Of a DNA stretch of 8,344 nt, positions 5,318 through 8,344 are shown piece by piece. Under the pieces are notes generated by a model. The model did not search any database. It was not told the origin of the DNA and worked only from the letters and a program-made list of their open reading frames with translations. The position numbers were made by a program, and so were the translations under genes. Source of the stretch: Desulfobacterales bacterium (GTDB lineage Bacteria; Desulfobacterota; Desulfobacteria; Desulfobacterales; JAFDCJ01). The DNA is taken from the NCBI GenBank assembly GCA_020345785.1, contig CP070771.1:1036877-1045220 (forward strand), written 5' to 3'. The stretch's first letter is position 1, and the number at the start of each line of letters is the position of its first letter.

Positions 5318-7243
5318 ATGGCAAAGGTTATCGGAATTGATCTCGGTACCACAAATTCATGCGTGGCGGTTATGGAAGGCGCCGACGCAGCCGTGATCAC
5401 AAATCCTGAGGGTGGACGGACAACCCCCTCGATCGTGGCGATCAACGAAAGTGGTGAGAGATTGGTAGGCCAAATCGCGAAACGGCAGGCAATCACGAAT
5501 CCTGAGAACACGGTATTCGGCGTCAAAAGGCTGATTGGTCGTAAATTTGCTTCCAAAGAGGTGCAGGATGACATCAAAATCCTACCTTACAAAATTGAAC
5601 AGGCCAGCAACGGCGATGTACGCATAAATATAAGAGGAAAACAATACAGTCCCGCGGAGGTATCGTCCTTTATTCTGGCCAACATTAAAAATACCGCCGA
5701 GCAATATCTTGGTGAGAAGGTGACCGATGCGGTCATTACGGTACCGGCTTATTTCGACGACAGTCAGCGGCAGGCTACTAAAGATGCCGGCAAAATTGCC
5801 GGCCTCAATGTTTTAAGGATCATCAACGAACCGACCGCTGCCTCCTTGGCCTACGGACTGGACAAGAAAAAGGAAGAAAAAATTGCCGTCTTCGATCTCG
5901 GCGGCGGCACTTTTGATATATCAATTCTTGAAATCGGCGAAGGGGTATTCGAGGTCAAAGCCACCAACGGGGACACCCATCTGGGCGGCGAGGATTTTGA
6001 TCTGCGTCTCATCGATTATCTGGCAGATGAATTTAAAAAGGACCAGGGTATTGACTTAAGAGGCGACAAAATGGCGCTGCAGCGTTTGAAGGAAGCTGCA
6101 GAAAAAGCCAAAATGGAACTTTCCACCTCAATGGAAACGGATGTCAATCTTCCCTTTATCACCGCCGATGCCAGCGGCCCTAAACATTTAAACATCAAAA
6201 TCTCCCGGGCTAAACTTGAATCCTTGGTGGGCAGCTTGCTGGACAAACTGGAAAATCCCTGCCGAGTGGCACTTAAAGACGCCGGGTTGTCTGCGCGTGA
6301 GATTAATGAAGTTATTCTGGTCGGCGGAATGACGCGCATGCCGGCGGTTCAAGCACGAGTCAAAGCGATTTTTGGCAAGGAGCCGCACAAGGGAGTCAAC
6401 CCGGATGAAGTGGTTGCCCTCGGTGCCGCTATCCAAGGTGGTGTATTAAGGGGTGACGTCAAAGATGTTCTGTTGCTTGATGTCACACCTCTGTCCCTGG
6501 GAATTGAAACCCTGGGCGGTGTCATGACCAAGCTGATTGAAAAGAACACCACCATACCAACCAAAAAAAGCCAGATCTTTTCTACAGCGGCCGACAATCA
6601 GCCGGCGGTATCCATCCACGTTTTGCAAGGCGAGCGGGAGATGGCCGCCAACAATAAAACGCTGGGCAGGTTCGAACTGGTCGGTATTCCGCCTGCACCG
6701 AGAGGTATTCCTCAAATTGAGGTAACCTTTGACATCGACGCCAATGGTATCGTCAACGTTTCGGCTAAGGATCAAGCCACCGCCAAAGAGCAATCCATTC
6801 AGATTACCGCATCATCGGGTTTGTCCAAGGAAGAAATCGACAATCTGGTAAAAGACGCCGAAGTGCATGCAGAAGAGGACAAAAAGAAGCGAGAACTGGT
6901 TGAAGCACGCAATTCAGCCGATGCCCTCATTTATTCAACTGAAAAGTCCATTAAAGAACTTGGAGAGAAAGTCGACCGTCAAACGAAGAGCAAGGTAGAA
7001 GACGCGATCGCGTCCCTGAAAAGGGCAATGGAAGGCGATGATGCAGCCGAGATTAAACGGCTCGCCGATGAATTGACCAATGCCTCCCATAAACTGGCGG
7101 AAGCCATGTATCAACAGGCATCGGCAGCTCAACAACAGGCAGGTGCCGGAGCCGGATCTGCAGGTCACTCGGGTGGTGAAGCCCCGGAGGAAGATGTGGT
7201 CGACGCGGATTTTGAGGAAGTGAAAGAAGACGAGAAGAAATAA
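5318..7243 (+). CDS. dnaK: Molecular chaperone DnaK (Hsp70)
   Basis: DnaK is the cytosolic Hsp70 that binds exposed hydrophobic segments in an ATP-driven cycle with GrpE and a J-protein. The 641-residue product is full length (E. coli 638). The nucleotide-binding domain shows [10 protein letters not shown] (5-14), [21 protein letters not shown] (142-162), the [11 protein letters not shown] segment (170-180), [12 protein letters not shown] (191-202, phosphate 2 and the autophosphorylation Thr at 198) and [11 protein letters not shown]. The interdomain linker DVLLLDVTP is at 383-391, followed by the substrate-binding beta domain and helical lid. The tail is Gln/Ala/Gly-rich and ends [18 protein letters not shown] (624-641), typical of bacterial DnaK. 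The start is well supported by AAGGAGGG about 8 bases upstream of ATG. It is co-directional with grpE; dnaJ is not downstream, where a terminator stands instead. Confidence 0.99.
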   Translation: MAKVIGIDLGTTNSCVAVMEGADAAVITNPEGGRTTPSIVAINESGERLVGQIAKRQAITNPENTVFGVKRLIGRKFASKEVQDDIKILPYKIEQASNGDVRINIRGKQYSPAEVSSFILANIKNTAEQYLGEKVTDAVITVPAYFDDSQRQATKDAGKIAGLNVLRIINEPTAASLAYGLDKKKEEKIAVFDLGGGTFDISILEIGEGVFEVKATNGDTHLGGEDFDLRLIDYLADEFKKDQGIDLRGDKMALQRLKEAAEKAKMELSTSMETDVNLPFITADASGPKHLNIKISRAKLESLVGSLLDKLENPCRVALKDAGLSAREINEVILVGGMTRMPAVQARVKAIFGKEPHKGVNPDEVVALGAAIQGGVLRGDVKDVLLLDVTPLSLGIETLGGVMTKLIEKNTTIPTKKSQIFSTAADNQPAVSIHVLQGEREMAANNKTLGRFELVGIPPAPRGIPQIEVTFDIDANGIVNVSAKDQATAKEQSIQITASSGLSKEEIDNLVKDAEVHAEEDKKKRELVEARNSADALIYSTEKSIKELGEKVDRQTKSKVEDAIASLKRAMEGDDAAEIKRLADELTNASHKLAEAMYQQASAAQQQAGAGAGSAGHSGGEAPEEDVVDADFEEVKEDEKK

Positions 7244-7262
7244 TCTTTCGTCGGCTGAAGAT

Positions 7263-7304
7263 AAAAATCCCGCGACGCCTCCCTGAAGACGCGGGATTTT
7301 TTTT
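7263..7304 (+). terminator. Rho-independent terminator of dnaK
   Basis: ATCCCGCG (7267-7274) pairs perfectly with CGCGGGAT (7290-7297) around a 15-base loop, extended by A-T pairs from the A-run at 7263-7267, and is followed by an eight-T run (7297-7304). It starts about 20 bases after the dnaK stop. The A-run on the 5' side would let it work in both directions. Confidence 0.9.
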
Positions 7305-7308
7305 AGCA

Positions 7309-7390
7309 ATCAGCGACCAGCAGCAGAGCTGGAGATATGAGGAGGGACCTTGGAAGAGGCCGGCACCGCGATCTGTCACTGGTCGCTGAT
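7309..7390. repeat. 82-bp segment bounded by a perfect 12-bp inverted repeat
   Basis: ATCAGCGACCAG (7309-7320) is exactly inverted as CTGGTCGCTGAT (7379-7390). The 58 bases between have no reading frame or strong internal pairing that I can see. It sits directly after the dnaK terminator, in the dnaK-usp spacer (7244-7514). The ends can be cut into 7-base steps (AATCAGC GACCAGC / ACTGGTC GCTGATG) like the other repeats here. It may be a small non-autonomous element or a long hairpin; no T-run follows. I see no clear promoter for usp in the rest of the spacer. Confidence 0.55.
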
Positions 7391-7514
7391 GTATATAAGG
7401 AATTTTGGCGGTAAAACCTTATCAATTCTCATCGGAATCGCTGCTGGCTTATGAATGGAGTTATTGTAATGGAAAGGTTTTAGGGAGTGGAAATGCAAGA
7501 AAGGAGAAAATTCC

Positions 7515-7961
7515 ATGGAAGTAAAAAAGGTTCTCTGGCCGACCGATTTTTCAAGCAGTGCCGAAAAAGCGTTGCCCTATGTAACGGATCTGACCCAAAA
7601 ATATGGCGCCGAAATCCACGTCCTCTATGTCATTGAAGACATCGCCCACCACGAGGCATGGTACGGAGAATTTGATAAAACCCACATTGACAAACTCATG
7701 CAATGGGCTGATAAATCAGCTAAAAAACGTCTGGATCAGATCTGCGAAAAATATTTGAACAGCTGCCCTTTGTACGTCAAACATATTGCGGTAGGCGATC
7801 CTGCCCAGGAAATCTTGAAGCTGATAAACAAAGAAAAAGTGGACCTGGTGGTGATGGCCAGCCGCGGGGCAAAGGGAAATTTCCGTTTCGGCAGTGTGGC
7901 TGAAAAGGTTTTGAAAAATTCACCGGTGCCTGTCACCACGATACCGGTTGAAAATGAATAA
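7515..7961 (+). CDS. Universal stress protein, UspA family, single domain
   Basis: This is a small cytosolic alpha/beta protein of the adenine-nucleotide-binding Usp fold, a family linked to survival under stress; no specific role can be read from sequence. The 148-residue product is one Usp domain. It has the first-strand motif VLWPTDFSSSAEKAL with the conserved Asp at 11, LYVIED near the end of strand 2, VGDPAQEILKLI, and DLVVMASRGAKG (110-121) leading to FGSVAEKVLKNSPVPVTTIP. The ATP-loop pattern G-2x-G-9x-G(S/T) is altered: Ala115 takes the first Gly position and only 7 residues separate Gly118 from Gly126-Ser127. Phosphate binding may therefore differ. An AAGGAG Shine-Dalgarno precedes ATG 7515. 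It is separated from dnaK by a terminator, so is probably its own unit. Confidence 0.93.
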   Translation: MEVKKVLWPTDFSSSAEKALPYVTDLTQKYGAEIHVLYVIEDIAHHEAWYGEFDKTHIDKLMQWADKSAKKRLDQICEKYLNSCPLYVKHIAVGDPAQEILKLINKEKVDLVVMASRGAKGNFRFGSVAEKVLKNSPVPVTTIPVENE

Positions 7962-7971
7962 AAAATATTGT

Positions 7972-8028
7972 GAGTTCGAGTTGCGTGTTGCGAGTTGACA
8001 CCACCTATAACACGTAACGCGCAACGTT
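7972..8028. repeat. Heptamer-built hairpin between convergent genes
   Basis: GTTGCGTGTTGCGAGTT (7980-7996) pairs with AACACGTAACGCGCAAC (8009-8025): 17 positions with 14 Watson-Crick pairs, two G-T wobbles and one A-A mismatch, around a 12-base loop. Each arm is made of heptamers (AGTTGCG, TGTTGCG, AGTTGAC on the left; TAACACG, TAACGCG on the right). It lies between the converging usp and ferritin-like genes and may block transcription or act as an mRNA 3' end, but no T-run follows on either strand. Confidence 0.65.
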
Positions 8029-8099
8029 AATTCTCTATGAAATCCTGAGTATCAATCTTAAGGATAAAACTATCCATCCTGATATTACCTGAGTAACTT

Positions 8100-8344
8100 T
8101 TATCCCCCCGAGGTCTGAGGAAACGCTGTATTGGCGTACAAATACTCCATTTTTTCCTTGTGTTTCAATTCCTCGTTGGCCATTTTTATCAGCATTGTTT
8201 TCAGTTCGCCGTCGGCGTGCATATTCGCAAGTTCCGAGTAGAATTGATGCGATCTGGCCTCACGGTGGGCCGCAACCAGATAAACCTGCTCACTGGAGGA
8301 ATCTTTGGCAATTTCCGGCTCCTCCAGATATTCAGCAATTTTGT
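8100..8344 (-). CDS. Ferritin-like / rubrerythrin-family protein (N-terminus cut off by window edge)
   Basis: The C-terminal 80 residues of a four-helix-bundle ferritin-like protein are visible, from the right edge to TAA at 8102-8100. The last two helices show the diiron pattern. VYLVAAHREARSHQFYSELANMH carries a Glu in the first helix, and ELKTMLIKMANEELKHKEKMEYLY carries an ExxH pair (EELKH). The protein ends FPQTSGG. No rubredoxin-type Cys pairs occur in the visible tail, and it ends right after the bundle, so it is more likely a rubrerythrin-like domain without C-terminal rubredoxin. Such proteins reduce peroxide or handle iron in anaerobes, but function is not assured for this member. 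It is convergent with usp; the start, promoter and first helices lie outside the window. Confidence 0.8.
   Translation of the reverse strand, partial: KIAEYLEEPEIAKDSSSEQVYLVAAHREARSHQFYSELANMHADGELKTMLIKMANEELKHKEKMEYLYANTAFPQTSGG

Noticed and set aside
7391..7514. Promoter for the usp gene
   Set aside because: TATATAA near 7392 and TGTAAT near 7465 occur but lack acceptable -35 boxes at proper spacing.
8060..8076. Small hairpin GGATA/TATCC as terminator of the ferritin-like gene
   Set aside because: Five base pairs, AT-rich and with no T-run on the minus strand; too weak to call.

Overview
The window looks like chromosomal DNA from a Gram-negative, probably anaerobic bacterium. The protein styles (FtsH, TilS, GrpE, DnaK), the extended SRP RNA, the rubrerythrin-like protein and the heptanucleotide-periodic spacers suggest Desulfobacterota (Desulfobacterales-like). 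That placement is inference from remembered families; no database was searched. Layout: on the minus strand a leftward unit runs from a well-formed sigma70 promoter (about 3260-3288) through tilS (tRNA-Ile lysidine synthetase) into ftsH (membrane AAA+ protease), which leaves the window at base 1. Both genes appear to use TTG starts with good Shine-Dalgarno sequences. Positions 3113-4602 hold no convincing protein gene but are dense in other structure: a possible MITE-like element with imperfect inverted ends (3310-3647), a large-type SRP RNA gene with promoter and terminator (3706-3957), an unidentified candidate structured RNA (4041-4173), a 16-bp GC palindrome, and several blocks with 7-nt periodicity, one of twelve consecutive in-phase heptamers. 

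From 4603 the plus strand carries grpE and dnaK, 52 bases apart, preceded by a promoter that fits both sigma70 and sigma32 and closed by a strong rho-independent terminator. Neither hrcA nor dnaJ is adjacent. After a spacer with a 12-bp inverted repeat comes a single-domain universal stress protein (UspA family). A heptamer-built hairpin then separates it from a convergent, truncated ferritin-like/rubrerythrin gene running off the right edge. 

Functionally the genes form a protein-quality-control and stress neighbourhood: DnaK/GrpE refold proteins, FtsH degrades damaged ones, SRP RNA serves membrane targeting, and the Usp and ferritin-like proteins suggest stress or oxidative protection. The protein genes are ordinary housekeeping genes. 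The unexplained content lies in the 3.2-4.5 kb spacer and the two small spacers near 7.3 and 8.0 kb.
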